This document shows, in pieces, positions 52,322 through 61,378 of a DNA stretch of 64,000 nt. The stretch is from CAVWGP01 sp963754645. Its GTDB lineage: Bacteria; Pseudomonadota; Alphaproteobacteria; Bin65. Numbering within the stretch: the first letter of the stretch is position 1; every line of letters starts with the position of its first letter. The DNA lies in the NCBI GenBank assembly GCA_963754645.1, contig CAVWGP010000012.1:434001-498000 (forward strand), given 5' to 3'. The position numbers were made by a program, and so were the translations under genes. The notes beneath the pieces were generated by a model, which did not search any database, had not been told where the DNA came from, and saw only the letters and a program-made list of their open reading frames with translations.

Positions 52322-53821
52322 ATGGAGCCGCTGCTCGCGCTGCGCGGAATCGGCAAGCGCTTCGGCGATCTCGTGGCGCTCGACGGCGCCGATTTGCAGG
52401 CGGGCGCCGGCGAAGCGGTCGGCGTGCTCGGCGAAAACGGCGCGGGCAAATCGACGCTGATGAATATCGCGTCGGGCCTGCTCGCCCCCGACTTGGGTGA
52501 AATCCGCATCGCCGGCGCCCGCGCCGCTTTCGCCAACCCGCGCGCGGCCGCGGCGGCGGGCGTCGGCATGGTGCATCAGCACGACCTGCTGGTGCCGACC
52601 CTCACCGTCGTTGAAAACATCATGCTCGGCGATCCTCGCCCGCGTCCGTGGCGGCCCGATCTCGGGCGCCATGGCCGCGACATAGCGGCCCTGGCCGCGC
52701 GCATCGGAATGCCGATCGACCCTAAGGCGACGGTCGCGCATCTCGGGATCGGCGCCCGGCAGCGCGTCGAGATCGTCAAGGCGCTCTACCGCGGAGCCCG
52801 CATTCTCATTCTCGACGAGCCCACCGCCGTCCTCTCGGAGCGCGAGCGGGCCGAACTTTACGGCGTCGTTCGCGCGCTCAAGCGCGACGGCGTCGCCATC
52901 GTCCTCATCAGTCACAAGCTTGAGGACATTTTCGCCGCCTGCGACCGGGTCGTTGTCCTGCGCGGCGGGCGCGTCGTCGATCAGGCTAGCGTCGCCGAAC
53001 GGAGCGCATCGGATTTGGTCCGCGCGATGATCGGCGATGACCGGCCCGCCGGGCCCGCCAAGTCCGGAACGCCGGGCCGCGCCATGCTCGAAGCGCGCGA
53101 TCTTGCCGCCCGGCGTGACAATGGCGCGATCGCGTTTGCCGGCGTCTCGTTCGAGCTGCGCGCCGGCGAAATTCTCGCGGTGGCCGGTGTCGAAGGCAAC
53201 GGACAGTTGGAGCTGACGGAGGTGCTGACCGGCCTCCGCCCCGCGTCCAACGGCACGTGTGCATTCCAAGGACGGATTCTCGGCGAGACGAAGCGCGCGC
53301 GGCGGCGGCGCGCCCTTGGTATTCGGCACGTGCCGCACGATCGATCGCGCAACGGCGTATTGCCGCGGCAGTCGCTGGCGGACAATTTTCTCTTGGCGCA
53401 TTGGTTCGATCGCGCGTTCAGCCGCCGCGCCTGGCTGCGCAGGCGCCACGCCCGGTCCGCGGCTACGGAAATCGTCAAGGCATTCGACGTTCGCGGCGCG
53501 CTGACCGGGCCGCTCAATGCGCTTTCCGGCGGCAATCAGCAGAAGCTGCTTGTGGGGCGCGAATTGTGGGGCGATGGCCGCGTGTTGATCGCCGCGAACC
53601 TCACGCGCGGCCTCGATTTGCGGACCGTCGCGGCGCTACAGGAAACGCTGATAACCCGGCGAAACGCCGGCCTCGCGATCCTCCTGATCTCGTCGGACCT
53701 CGGCGAAATCTGGCACATCGCCGACCGGGTGATGGTCCTGGCGCAAGGCCGTCTGCACGGGCCCGTGCCGGTGAGCGCAACCTCGCAGCATCAGGTCGGC
53801 ACTTGGATATCGGGCGGCTGA
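52322..53821 (+). CDS. ABC transporter ATP-binding protein, two NBDs (nucleoside importer type)
   Basis: 499 residues with two ATPase halves. The first has Walker A GENGAGKST and Walker B ILILDEPTAVLSERER. The second lacks a clear Walker A Lys (GVEGNGQLEL) but keeps the signature LSGGNQQKLLVGREL, with Walker B RVLIAANLTRGLD. This asymmetric design is normal for the RbsA/YufO class. The family LIAAQPTRGLD reads AANLTRGLD here. Confidence 0.92.
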   Translation: MEPLLALRGIGKRFGDLVALDGADLQAGAGEAVGVLGENGAGKSTLMNIASGLLAPDLGEIRIAGARAAFANPRAAAAAGVGMVHQHDLLVPTLTVVENIMLGDPRPRPWRPDLGRHGRDIAALAARIGMPIDPKATVAHLGIGARQRVEIVKALYRGARILILDEPTAVLSERERAELYGVVRALKRDGVAIVLISHKLEDIFAACDRVVVLRGGRVVDQASVAERSASDLVRAMIGDDRPAGPAKSGTPGRAMLEARDLAARRDNGAIAFAGVSFELRAGEILAVAGVEGNGQLELTEVLTGLRPASNGTCAFQGRILGETKRARRRRALGIRHVPHDRSRNGVLPRQSLADNFLLAHWFDRAFSRRAWLRRRHARSAATEIVKAFDVRGALTGPLNALSGGNQQKLLVGRELWGDGRVLIAANLTRGLDLRTVAALQETLITRRNAGLAILLISSDLGEIWHIADRVMVLAQGRLHGPVPVSATSQHQVGTWISGG

Positions 53822-54840
53822 ACCGCTTGCCGCATTGGCGAGCGGCGCGGCCCGGCGTGCTCGCGGCGCTCGGCGCGTTTGCCGCCTGCTCCGTATTCCT
53901 GCTCATTGCCGGCAAGGACCCGCTGCGCGCGATCCTGGTTTTGATCCAAGGCGCCTTCGGCTCCGTCGATGGCCTCCACGAAGTTTTGCTGCGCTCGGTG
54001 CCGCTGGCGATCGTCGGTTTGGGAATCGCGGTCGCGTTTCGCGCCAATGTTTACAACATCGGCGGCGACGGCCAGTTTCTTGTCGGCGCCGCCGTCGCGG
54101 TCGCGGCGCTACAAGCGACGGGCGATCTCGGCCTGCTCAGTTTGCCCTTGCTGCTTGTGGCCGGCGCGCTCGGCGGCGCGCTCTATGGCGGCATTGCGGG
54201 CTCATTGCGCGCGCGTTTCGACGCCAACGAAATCATCGTCACAATCATGCTCAACTATGTGGCGGTTCAAACCGTCGCCTGGCTGATACGCGGGCCGCTG
54301 CAGGAATCGGCGCGCATCATTCCGCGCTCCAATCCGATACCGTCCTCGGCGCAACTCCACGAATTGGCAATCGGTTTGGGGCACTCCGGAGTCTTGCTGG
54401 CTCTCGGGCTCGCACTCCTCCTCTTTGTCGTCATGCGCCGCACCGTGTTCGGATACCAGCTCGATGCCGTGGGCGAGAGCCGTGCCGCGGCCGACTATGG
54501 CGGCATGGCCAGCGCCCGCGTCATTTTTTTCGCCATGGCGGCAAGCGGTGGGATCTGCGGCCTTGCCGGCGCCACCGAAGTTGCCGGCGTCTTTCACCGG
54601 CTTGAGGAAAACATGGCGCCGGGATCGGGCGTCACCGGCATAGCCGTTGCGCTGCTCGCACGCCTCAATCCGCTGTTGGTACCGCTCGCCGCCTTGCTGT
54701 TCGGCGTCTTGACCGTCGGCGCCGGCGCGTTGCAGCGCGACCTCGGCGTGCCCTACCCCTTGCTGTGGATTATCGAGGCCGCGGTGATCTTCGCCTTTCT
54801 CCTCGCGCGCGGGCGCGCCAGCGGCGCCGGCACTGCTTGA
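53803..54840 (+). CDS. ABC transporter permease (YufP/BMP importer type)
   Basis: About 345 residues with eight or more hydrophobic helices and the permease loop PLAIVGLGIAVAFRANVYNI. The C-terminal half contains GESRAAADYGGMASARVIFF and GVTGIAVALLARLNPLLVPL. No ATG is placed correctly; a TTG at 53803 (overlapping the ATPase end by 19 nt) is the best candidate, a later GTG possible. Pairs with the permease at 54850. Confidence 0.87.
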   Translation: MDIGRLNRLPHWRAARPGVLAALGAFAACSVFLLIAGKDPLRAILVLIQGAFGSVDGLHEVLLRSVPLAIVGLGIAVAFRANVYNIGGDGQFLVGAAVAVAALQATGDLGLLSLPLLLVAGALGGALYGGIAGSLRARFDANEIIVTIMLNYVAVQTVAWLIRGPLQESARIIPRSNPIPSSAQLHELAIGLGHSGVLLALGLALLLFVVMRRTVFGYQLDAVGESRAAADYGGMASARVIFFAMAASGGICGLAGATEVAGVFHRLEENMAPGSGVTGIAVALLARLNPLLVPLAALLFGVLTVGAGALQRDLGVPYPLLWIIEAAVIFAFLLARGRASGAGTA

Positions 54841-54849
54841 GAGTGGGCG

Positions 54850-55773
54850 ATGGACCAGATCTTTTTCGTCGGACTGATTGCCGCCGCCTTTCGATTGGCG
54901 ACGCCGCTTCTGTTCGCGGCGCTCGGCGAGGCGGTGTCGCAACGTTCCGGCGTGCTCAATGTCGGGATCGAGGGCATCATGCTGGTCGGCGCCTTTGCCG
55001 GCGCATGGGGCGCCGTCGCAACCGGATCGCCGTGGCTCGGCGTCGTTATCGCGGTTGCGGCCGGCCTCCTGACGGCGGCAATCCACGCGGTGCTGTGCTT
55101 GCGCTTCCACGTCGATCAGATCGTCTCCGGGATCGCCCTCACCATGCTCGGCCTCGGCCTGTCGGGCTTTGGCTATCGGCTCACGCTGGGTGCCGATCGC
55201 GGGATCGCCATTCCCGGTTTCGCCCGCCTCGATCTCGGCGGCGTCGCCCAAGTTCCGATGCTCGGTCCGGCGCTGTTTCAACACCAAGCCTTGGTCTATG
55301 CCGCGCTCGCGCTGGCCGTGGCGCAATGGTGGTTCATGTATCGGACCGGCTGGGGCCTCGCGATCCGCGCCTGCGGCGAACATCCGCACGCGGCGCATGC
55401 GGCGGGCATCGACGTGTTTCGGACGCGATTCGCCTGCGTGCTATGGGGCGGCGCGCTGGCCGGCGCGGGCGGCGCCCATCTTTCGATCGCCCAGATCGGC
55501 AATTTCGTCGAAGACATGGTCGCGGGACGCGGCTTCATCGCCATCGCCTGCGTCGTATATGGGCGCTGGCACCCGCTCGGTATACTCCTCGCCGCGCTGT
55601 TCTTCGGCGCGGCCGACGCCGCGCAAATTCGCTTGCAGGCGCTCAATCCCCACGTGCCCTACCAATTCTTCGTGATGATGCCTTACCTGCTCGCCATCGG
55701 CGCGCTGGTTTTCCTGTCGCGCCGTTCGCGCTTGCCCGCGGCGCTGGCGCAGCCCTTCGTCCCGCCGCGCTAA
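54850..55773 (+). CDS. ABC transporter permease (YufQ/BMP importer type)
   Basis: 307 residues, polytopic. Family segments: FAALGEAVSQRSGVLNVGIE, GIMLVGAFAGAWGAV, IRACGEHPHAAHAAGIDVFR and AGRGFIAIACVVYGRWHPLG. It follows the first permease by 9 nt and completes the importer. The convergent decarboxylase beta gene ends 1 nt away. Confidence 0.92.
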   Translation: MDQIFFVGLIAAAFRLATPLLFAALGEAVSQRSGVLNVGIEGIMLVGAFAGAWGAVATGSPWLGVVIAVAAGLLTAAIHAVLCLRFHVDQIVSGIALTMLGLGLSGFGYRLTLGADRGIAIPGFARLDLGGVAQVPMLGPALFQHQALVYAALALAVAQWWFMYRTGWGLAIRACGEHPHAAHAAGIDVFRTRFACVLWGGALAGAGGAHLSIAQIGNFVEDMVAGRGFIAIACVVYGRWHPLGILLAALFFGAADAAQIRLQALNPHVPYQFFVMMPYLLAIGALVFLSRRSRLPAALAQPFVPPR

Positions 55774-55774
55774 A

Positions 55775-56386
55775 TCAATTTTGCGGCGCGCCTTGGTGGA
55801 TGACGATGCCTTCGAGCTTCTCGACATGGCGCATGAAACGGTACTTGTCCTCGACGCCGTCGGTGGGCTTGCGGTCTTTCCACGGCCAAGGATGTTTGCC
55901 GGGCTCGATCTTGGCGACGATGTAGCCCATCTCCTGGTCTTCGATCATGCGCTTGAACTCGCGCAGCGCCGATGCCTCATCGCGCACCGTCACCGTGTTG
56001 ATGCAGCCGGCACCTTCCGCCATTTTGGCGAGATCGGTGTTGCGCGAGGTGTGCGTCGGCGGGCCGCCGATGTTCTCGTAGATGCCGTTGTCGACCACGA
56101 GCACCGTGAGATTGGCCGGCCGCTCGCAGCCGATCGTGCACATGGCGCCGGTGTTCATCAACACCGAGCCGTCGGTTTCGAACGCGACGATGCGCCGGTG
56201 CGGAAGCGCCATGGACAGGCCGAACGCCGTGGTCGTGATCGAGCCCAGGATGCCGGGGAAAAAGGTGTTGTCGCCCGGCGGGCGGTGGTTCCACCAATCG
56301 TCCCACAGCCCGCCGATCGAGCTGATGCAAAGATCCTCGGATTTGACGAGGGGCGCGATCGCCTTGATGAGATCAATCCTTTGCAT
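55775..56386 (-). CDS. TPP-dependent decarboxylase beta subunit (sulfopyruvate/phosphonopyruvate type)
   Basis: 203 residues forming the pyrophosphate-binding domain of a split thiamine-diphosphate enzyme. The motif is FETDGSVLMNTGAMCTIG, ending in LVVDNGIYENIGGPPTHT with the Asn/Gly of the Mg-TPP site. Close relatives are the ComE subunit of sulfopyruvate decarboxylase and phosphonopyruvate decarboxylases. The start at 56386 overlaps the 3' end of the alpha gene by 14 nt. It is the last gene of an eight-gene operon. Confidence 0.85.
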   Translation of the reverse strand: MQRIDLIKAIAPLVKSEDLCISSIGGLWDDWWNHRPPGDNTFFPGILGSITTTAFGLSMALPHRRIVAFETDGSVLMNTGAMCTIGCERPANLTVLVVDNGIYENIGGPPTHTSRNTDLAKMAEGAGCINTVTVRDEASALREFKRMIEDQEMGYIVAKIEPGKHPWPWKDRKPTDGVEDKYRFMRHVEKLEGIVIHQGAPQN

Positions 56387-56910
56387 AGGCGGGAACCTCC
56401 ACGCAGTTGCCGGAAAAGGCGAGCGCCACCGGCCATTGGCTCGAAATCGGCGTGCAGCAGAGCGCGCTTGATCGCCGGCTTGATCTCGCCGAGCTCGCGC
56501 ACGAAACGATAGGGAATGCGCAGCGCATTCAGGATCGGCTCCATCGTCTGCGCGTGGTTGTGGCCCCACCAATTGCGCTCGCCGAGTTCGCCGCGAAACG
56601 CCATGATCATGACCACCGGCAGATGATGGCTGAGCGCAAACCGCGCGATCGGCTCGCAGGCTTGGCGCAGGCCCGAATTCTCCATGATCATCACCGCCCG
56701 CTTGCCGCCGAGATAGGCGCCGACGCAAATGCCGGGCAGCTCGGACTCGTTGGTGACCTGGACGTAGCGAATTTCGTTTTGCTGGCGCAGCAGGCGGTAA
56801 ACGCTGCCGAGCAGCGATTCCGGCAGCGCCGCGACGATCGAGACATTCGCTTCCTTGAGCCCGTCGAGGAAGGTCTTGGCGTATTCCGGTGTGTCCTTCG
56901 GCAGTTCCAT
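56373..56910 (-). CDS. TPP-dependent decarboxylase alpha subunit (ComD-like), frameshifted near the end
   Basis: About 178 residues of the PYR domain: MELPKDTPEYAKTFLDGLKE, VTNESELPGICVGAYLGGKR (with the activating Glu), then FRGELGERNWWGHNHAQTME. After FEPMA one extra base near 56432 shifts the frame; the expected tail VALAFSGNCVEVPAYAKD lies in the next frame and its stop overlaps the beta start. It forms the active site at the interface with the beta subunit. Confidence 0.82.
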
Positions 56911-56932
56911 GCGCCCATTCCTCGCTTTGGTT

Positions 56933-57727
56933 CTAAGCGGCGGCCAATTCGGCCGCGGCCGCTTTTGCCGCTTCCTCGCGGACCACGCGCGTAACATGAT
57001 CGCGCAGCCGGATAAAGCCCGGCTCGGCCTGCAAGGCATAACGGCGCGGGCGCGGCAGATCGACCGCCACGATCTCGCGCACGCGGCCGGGATGGCCCGC
57101 CATGATGACCAGCCGATCCGCGAGATAAACCGCTTCGGCGATGTCGTGCGTCACCAGGAGCACGGTCTTGCGGTTTTCCTCCCAGAGCTCGAGCAGGAAA
57201 TCCTGCATGAGCGAACGGGTCAGCGCGTCGAGCGCGCCGAACGGCTCGTCCATCAGCAAAACGCCCGGATCGATCATGAGCACGCTCGCGATCGCCGCGC
57301 GCTGGCGCATGCCGCCCGATAGCTGCGACGGAAAATGGCCGGCGAAGGCCGCAAGGCCGACGCGTTTGAGAATTCGATCGACGCTGAGGCCGCGCAACGG
57401 CCGCGCGCGGTTGGCGGCGAGGCCCAGCCCGAACGCGATATTCTGCCGCACGGTCAGCCACGGGAACAGCGCGCTTTGCTGGAAAACGACGCCGCGGTCG
57501 GGCCCCGGCCGCGCGACCGGGATGCCGTCAACAAGCACCCGGCCGCTGGTCGGGCGATCGAAGCCGGCGACCAGGTTCAGCAGCGTCGATTTTCCGCAGC
57601 CGCTGGCGCCGACGATGGCGACGAACTCGTTGCGCGCGATGCGAAGATCGACGCCGGCGAGGGCGGTGACGCGGCCGCCCCGCGACTCGAATATTTTTCC
57701 CACATCGCCGAGCACGACCTCAGCCAT
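56933..57727 (-). CDS. ABC transporter ATP-binding protein (SsuB/TauB type)
   Basis: 264 residues: Walker A GASGCGKSTLLNLVAGF, signature LSGGMRQRAAIASVLM, Walker B PGVLLMDEPFGALDALTRS, then VTHDIAEAVYLADRLVIM. This is the nitrate/sulfonate/taurine importer subfamily. It overlaps the permease gene by 8 nt and sits upstream of the decarboxylase genes. Confidence 0.93.
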   Translation of the reverse strand: MAEVVLGDVGKIFESRGGRVTALAGVDLRIARNEFVAIVGASGCGKSTLLNLVAGFDRPTSGRVLVDGIPVARPGPDRGVVFQQSALFPWLTVRQNIAFGLGLAANRARPLRGLSVDRILKRVGLAAFAGHFPSQLSGGMRQRAAIASVLMIDPGVLLMDEPFGALDALTRSLMQDFLLELWEENRKTVLLVTHDIAEAVYLADRLVIMAGHPGRVREIVAVDLPRPRRYALQAEPGFIRLRDHVTRVVREEAAKAAAAELAAA

Positions 57728-58574
57728 CGAAACTCTCCAGCCGATTCCATTCGAGCAACCGGTCGCGCACGAAAACGATCGCCCGATCCGAGAGGAAGCC
57801 CAGGATGCCGATGCTCAGCATCGAGGCGATCACCACGTCGTTGCGATAGAATTGATAGGCATCGTTGAGCAGATAGCCGAGGCCGCTGCGCACCGCGAGA
57901 ATTTCGGCGACGACGACGAGCACCCAGGCGATTCCCATGCTGAGGCGCAGGCCCGTCATCACCGCCGGCATCGCCGCCGGCAGGATGACGCGGAGCAGCA
58001 TTTCGCGCTGATTGGCGCCCATCATCTGCGCCGCCTTGTGCAGCGTCTTGTTCAACTGGCGCACGCCGAGCGTGGAATTGAGCACGGCGGGGAAAAAGGC
58101 GCCCAGGCCGATGAGGAAAATCGCCGGCGGATTGCCGATACCGAAGAAAATCAGCGCGAGCGGCACCCAGGCCGTGACCGGCACGTTGCGCAACACTTGC
58201 ACCGTGGGATCGAACAATTTTTCGACGACGCGCGAAAGGCCGATCAGCAATCCGAGCAAGGTGCCAAGCGCGCCACCCCAGCCGAATCCGGCGAAGACGC
58301 GCCACACGCTCGAAAGCGTGTGATCGAGCCAGCTGCCGGAATAGCGGCCGGCCTCGCCGGTCGTTCCGGTCAAGAGATCGAAGAGAACGAATGCAATATC
58401 GCTCGGCGGCGGCAGGATCGCGCGCCGGTAAAGGCCCGCCACGCCGAGGATCTGCCAGAGGATCAGCACCGCGCCGGGGAAGGCAATGTAAAGAAAGAGC
58501 GCGGTGGCGCGGCGCGCTGAGTCCGGTTGCGCCGTCAACGGCTTGCTCTCCGCGAGCGCGGCACCGCCGGGCAC
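57720..58574 (-). CDS. ABC transporter permease (SsuC/TauC type)
   Basis: About 284 residues. Hydrophobic helices and the permease loop VLRVILPAAMPAVMTGLRLS-type region (visible as LLRVILPAAMPAVMTGLRLS) place it with the sulfonate/nitrate class; PAIFLIGLGAFFPAVLNSTL is also typical. GTG 58574 starts 9 nt after the molybdenum subunit stop; no better start exists. Works with the ATPase and the binding protein at 62258-63271. Confidence 0.87.
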   Translation of the reverse strand: MPGGAALAESKPLTAQPDSARRATALFLYIAFPGAVLILWQILGVAGLYRRAILPPPSDIAFVLFDLLTGTTGEAGRYSGSWLDHTLSSVWRVFAGFGWGGALGTLLGLLIGLSRVVEKLFDPTVQVLRNVPVTAWVPLALIFFGIGNPPAIFLIGLGAFFPAVLNSTLGVRQLNKTLHKAAQMMGANQREMLLRVILPAAMPAVMTGLRLSMGIAWVLVVVAEILAVRSGLGYLLNDAYQFYRNDVVIASMLSIGILGFLSDRAIVFVRDRLLEWNRLESFDG

Positions 58575-58582
58575 AGCCGGCG

Positions 58583-60904
58583 TCAGCGCGCCGCGCCGTG
58601 CAGCGCGGTCCACACGCGCTCGGGCGTGAACGGCATGACGGCGAGCCGCTTGCCGACGGCGTGCGCTATGGCATTGCGGATCGCGGGACCGACCCCGATC
58701 AGGCCCGGTTCGCCGACACCCTTGGCGCCGAACGGACCCGAGGCTTCGGGGTGCTCGACGATGATCGGATGGATGGCATAGGGCACGTCCAATGCGCCGG
58801 GGATTTTGTAGTCCATGAAGCTTGGGTTGACGATCTTTCCGCCATCCCACTCGACCGTTTCGGTCAGCGCATAGCCGATCCCCTGCACGACGCCGCCTTG
58901 GATCTGCCCTTCGACGGACTGCGGATTGATCGCCTTGCCGACATCGTGCGCCGACCACACTTCGATCACCTCGACCTGTCCGGTGACCTCGTCGATCTCG
59001 ACTTCGACCGCCTGCGCGCCAAAGACATAGGCGCCCAAATTCGAAAACGGGACGCCGCGCAGCAGCGCGCGCTTGGGATCGAATCCCGGCCCGTCGAACA
59101 TGAGCGCGGTCGTGCCGATAATCGGGCCGCCGACGACGTAATGCGAAAAGCCGGCCACCGCGCCATAAGGCAAGACCTTGCCGGGGACGCCGGTCACGCC
59201 GACCATGCCGCCTTCGCGCAGTTCGAGATCGCCGGGCGCGCATTCGAAGATGATCGCCGCGCGCTGCTTGATCTGCTCCGCGACCAGACCCGATGCCGCG
59301 GCGACCGCGCGCCCGACGGTATAGGTGACGCGGCTGGCGCCCGTGCCCCAATTATACGGCGAGGCATCGGTATCGGGATTGACGAGGTTGATGCGATCGA
59401 TCGGAACCTTGAGCGACGCGGCGCAAATCTGCGCCAGGGTCGTATCGGAACCTTGCCCGATATCGACCGCGCCGGTGTTGAGCGAAAAGCTGCCGTCTTC
59501 GAGCAGGCGCACGATGGCGCTGGTCGCGAGCACGCCGCTGATATGGGCGAGGCACGCGAGCCCGATACCGCGTTTCGTTTGCGGCTTGGCGCCGGCCTGG
59601 GCCTTGCGCCGGTTCCCCCAATTCGATCGATCGCGCAGCTTTTCCAGGCACTCGACGAGGCCGCAGGCATCGACCTTTTGTCCGCCGACCCAAGTATCGC
59701 CGGGCCGCATCGCGTTCTTGAGACGAAGCTCGATCGGATCCAAGCCGAGCTTGTCGGCGAGATCGTCGAGATTGGCCTCGCTCGCGAACGCGGTTTGCGG
59801 ATTGCCGAAACCGCGGAAGGCGCCGGTGCGCAGCTTGTTGGTGTAGACCGCGCGGCCGACGCATTTGACGTGCGGAACGCGGTAAGGTCCGCGCGCCATC
59901 AACACGCCGAATCCCATGACGCCAGGGCTGTCGTCGGCATAGGCGCCGGCATCGTAGGTCGCATCGAATTCGCGCGCGACCAGCGTGCCGTCCTTCTTGG
60001 CGCCGGTTTTGACGCGCACGGTCGCGGGATGGCGAACGCGCATCATGGTGAAATCTTCGTCTCGCGAAAGGATCACCTTGACCGGCCGGCCGGTGGCCTG
60101 CGCGAGGGCCACCGCGACGATCTGCGTGCCCGGCTCGGCCTTGCCGCCGAAGCCGCCGCCGATCCGCGTCGCGATGGCGCGGACCTTGGACATGGGCAGG
60201 CCAAGCGCCTCCGACACGGCGGATTGCACCTTGAAGACGCTCTGCGTGCACGACCAAACCGTGACCTTGCCGGCGGCATCGAACTCCGCCAGCGCGCCCG
60301 TCGTCTCGAGATAGGCATGCGCCTGGGCGGGGCTCTTGTAGACCCCTTCGACGATCACGTCGCATCCGGCCCAGGCCGAATCGACATCGCCCTCGGTGAT
60401 GGTCGAGATCGACAGGACATTGCGGCCGCTAAACTCGGCCGGAAATACCTTGATGTATTTTTCGTAGTTTTCGTGCAGCAACGGCGCGTTCGGCTTCTGC
60501 GCTTCCTCCATGTCGAACACCGCGGGAAGTTCCTCGTATTCGACGTCGATAAGGCCAAGCGCCTGGCGCGCCGTCGCGATATCGACGGCGGCCACCGCCG
60601 CGACGGGATCGCCGACATAGCGCACTTTCTCGCGCGCGAGCGCGACCTCGTCCTTGATGAAAGCGCCGAGATGATGCGGCGCCAGCTCGGGGCCGACGAT
60701 GACGGCCTTCACGCCGGGCAAGGCCAGCGCGCGCGCCTTGTCCCAGCGCTTGATGCGGCCATGCGCGATCGGGCTGCCCAGGATCGCGCCATGCAGCATG
60801 CGCGGCCGCACCAGATCGTCGACATACTGCGCCTGGCCGAAAACTTTTTCGCGCACTTCGAGCCGTGGCAGGCCGAGCCCGACGGCGCCCGTATCCGCGC
60901 TCAT
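58583..60904 (-). CDS. Xanthine dehydrogenase-family molybdenum-binding subunit
   Basis: 773 residues, the large subunit of a molybdenum hydroxylase. N-terminal KVFGQAQYVDDLVRPRMLHG; cofactor loops RIGGGFGGKAEPGTQ and GAFRGFGNPQTAFASE; the catalytic Glu region is FGAKGVGEPGLIGVGP. The CO-dehydrogenase loop AYRCSFR is absent, so it is a hydroxylase of an aromatic or N-heterocyclic substrate rather than CoxL. Its start overlaps the [2Fe-2S] subunit stop by 4 nt. Confidence 0.93.
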   Translation of the reverse strand: MSADTGAVGLGLPRLEVREKVFGQAQYVDDLVRPRMLHGAILGSPIAHGRIKRWDKARALALPGVKAVIVGPELAPHHLGAFIKDEVALAREKVRYVGDPVAAVAAVDIATARQALGLIDVEYEELPAVFDMEEAQKPNAPLLHENYEKYIKVFPAEFSGRNVLSISTITEGDVDSAWAGCDVIVEGVYKSPAQAHAYLETTGALAEFDAAGKVTVWSCTQSVFKVQSAVSEALGLPMSKVRAIATRIGGGFGGKAEPGTQIVAVALAQATGRPVKVILSRDEDFTMMRVRHPATVRVKTGAKKDGTLVAREFDATYDAGAYADDSPGVMGFGVLMARGPYRVPHVKCVGRAVYTNKLRTGAFRGFGNPQTAFASEANLDDLADKLGLDPIELRLKNAMRPGDTWVGGQKVDACGLVECLEKLRDRSNWGNRRKAQAGAKPQTKRGIGLACLAHISGVLATSAIVRLLEDGSFSLNTGAVDIGQGSDTTLAQICAASLKVPIDRINLVNPDTDASPYNWGTGASRVTYTVGRAVAAASGLVAEQIKQRAAIIFECAPGDLELREGGMVGVTGVPGKVLPYGAVAGFSHYVVGGPIIGTTALMFDGPGFDPKRALLRGVPFSNLGAYVFGAQAVEVEIDEVTGQVEVIEVWSAHDVGKAINPQSVEGQIQGGVVQGIGYALTETVEWDGGKIVNPSFMDYKIPGALDVPYAIHPIIVEHPEASGPFGAKGVGEPGLIGVGPAIRNAIAHAVGKRLAVMPFTPERVWTALHGAAR

Positions 60905-61368
60905 GCCGGCATCCTTTCGCCGGCGAGCTTCACCGCATCCACGATCTTGGCATAACCGGAACAGCGGCACAGATTGCCCGACAGCGCCTCGCGAATTTCC
61001 GGCAGGCTCGGCTTCTGGCGCCGGCGCAGCAGCGCCTCCGCCGTCAGGATCATGCCGGGCGTGCAAAAGCCGCATTGCACCGCGCCGGATTCGATAAAGG
61101 CTTGCTGCACGATCGAAGCCTTGGCGCCATCGGCAATGCCTTCGATCGTCGTAATCGCCCGACCGCGGCAGCCGGCGGCCAAGGTGAGACACGAGCGCGC
61201 CGGCGTGCCGTCGATCAGCACCGTGCAACTGCCGCACACGCCCTGATTGCAGCCGAGCTTCGTGCCGGCAAGACCGAGCCGGGTCCGCAGCACGTCGAGA
61301 AGCGTTTCATCGGCGCCGAACGAAACCGATTGCCGCTCGCCGTTCACATCGAGTTCGACTGCGATCAC
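60901..61368 (-). CDS. [2Fe-2S]-binding subunit of the molybdenum hydroxylase
   Basis: 155 residues with both clusters: plant-type GCNQGVCGSCTVLIDG plus SCLTLAAGCRG, and the second QCGFCTPGMILTAEALLRR with GNLCRCSGYAKIVDAV. Transfers electrons from the Mo site to FAD. Tightly spaced (10 nt) after the FAD subunit. Confidence 0.95.
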   Translation of the reverse strand: MIAVELDVNGERQSVSFGADETLLDVLRTRLGLAGTKLGCNQGVCGSCTVLIDGTPARSCLTLAAGCRGRAITTIEGIADGAKASIVQQAFIESGAVQCGFCTPGMILTAEALLRRRQKPSLPEIREALSGNLCRCSGYAKIVDAVKLAGERMPA

Positions 61369-61378
61369 CGTTCAGCCC

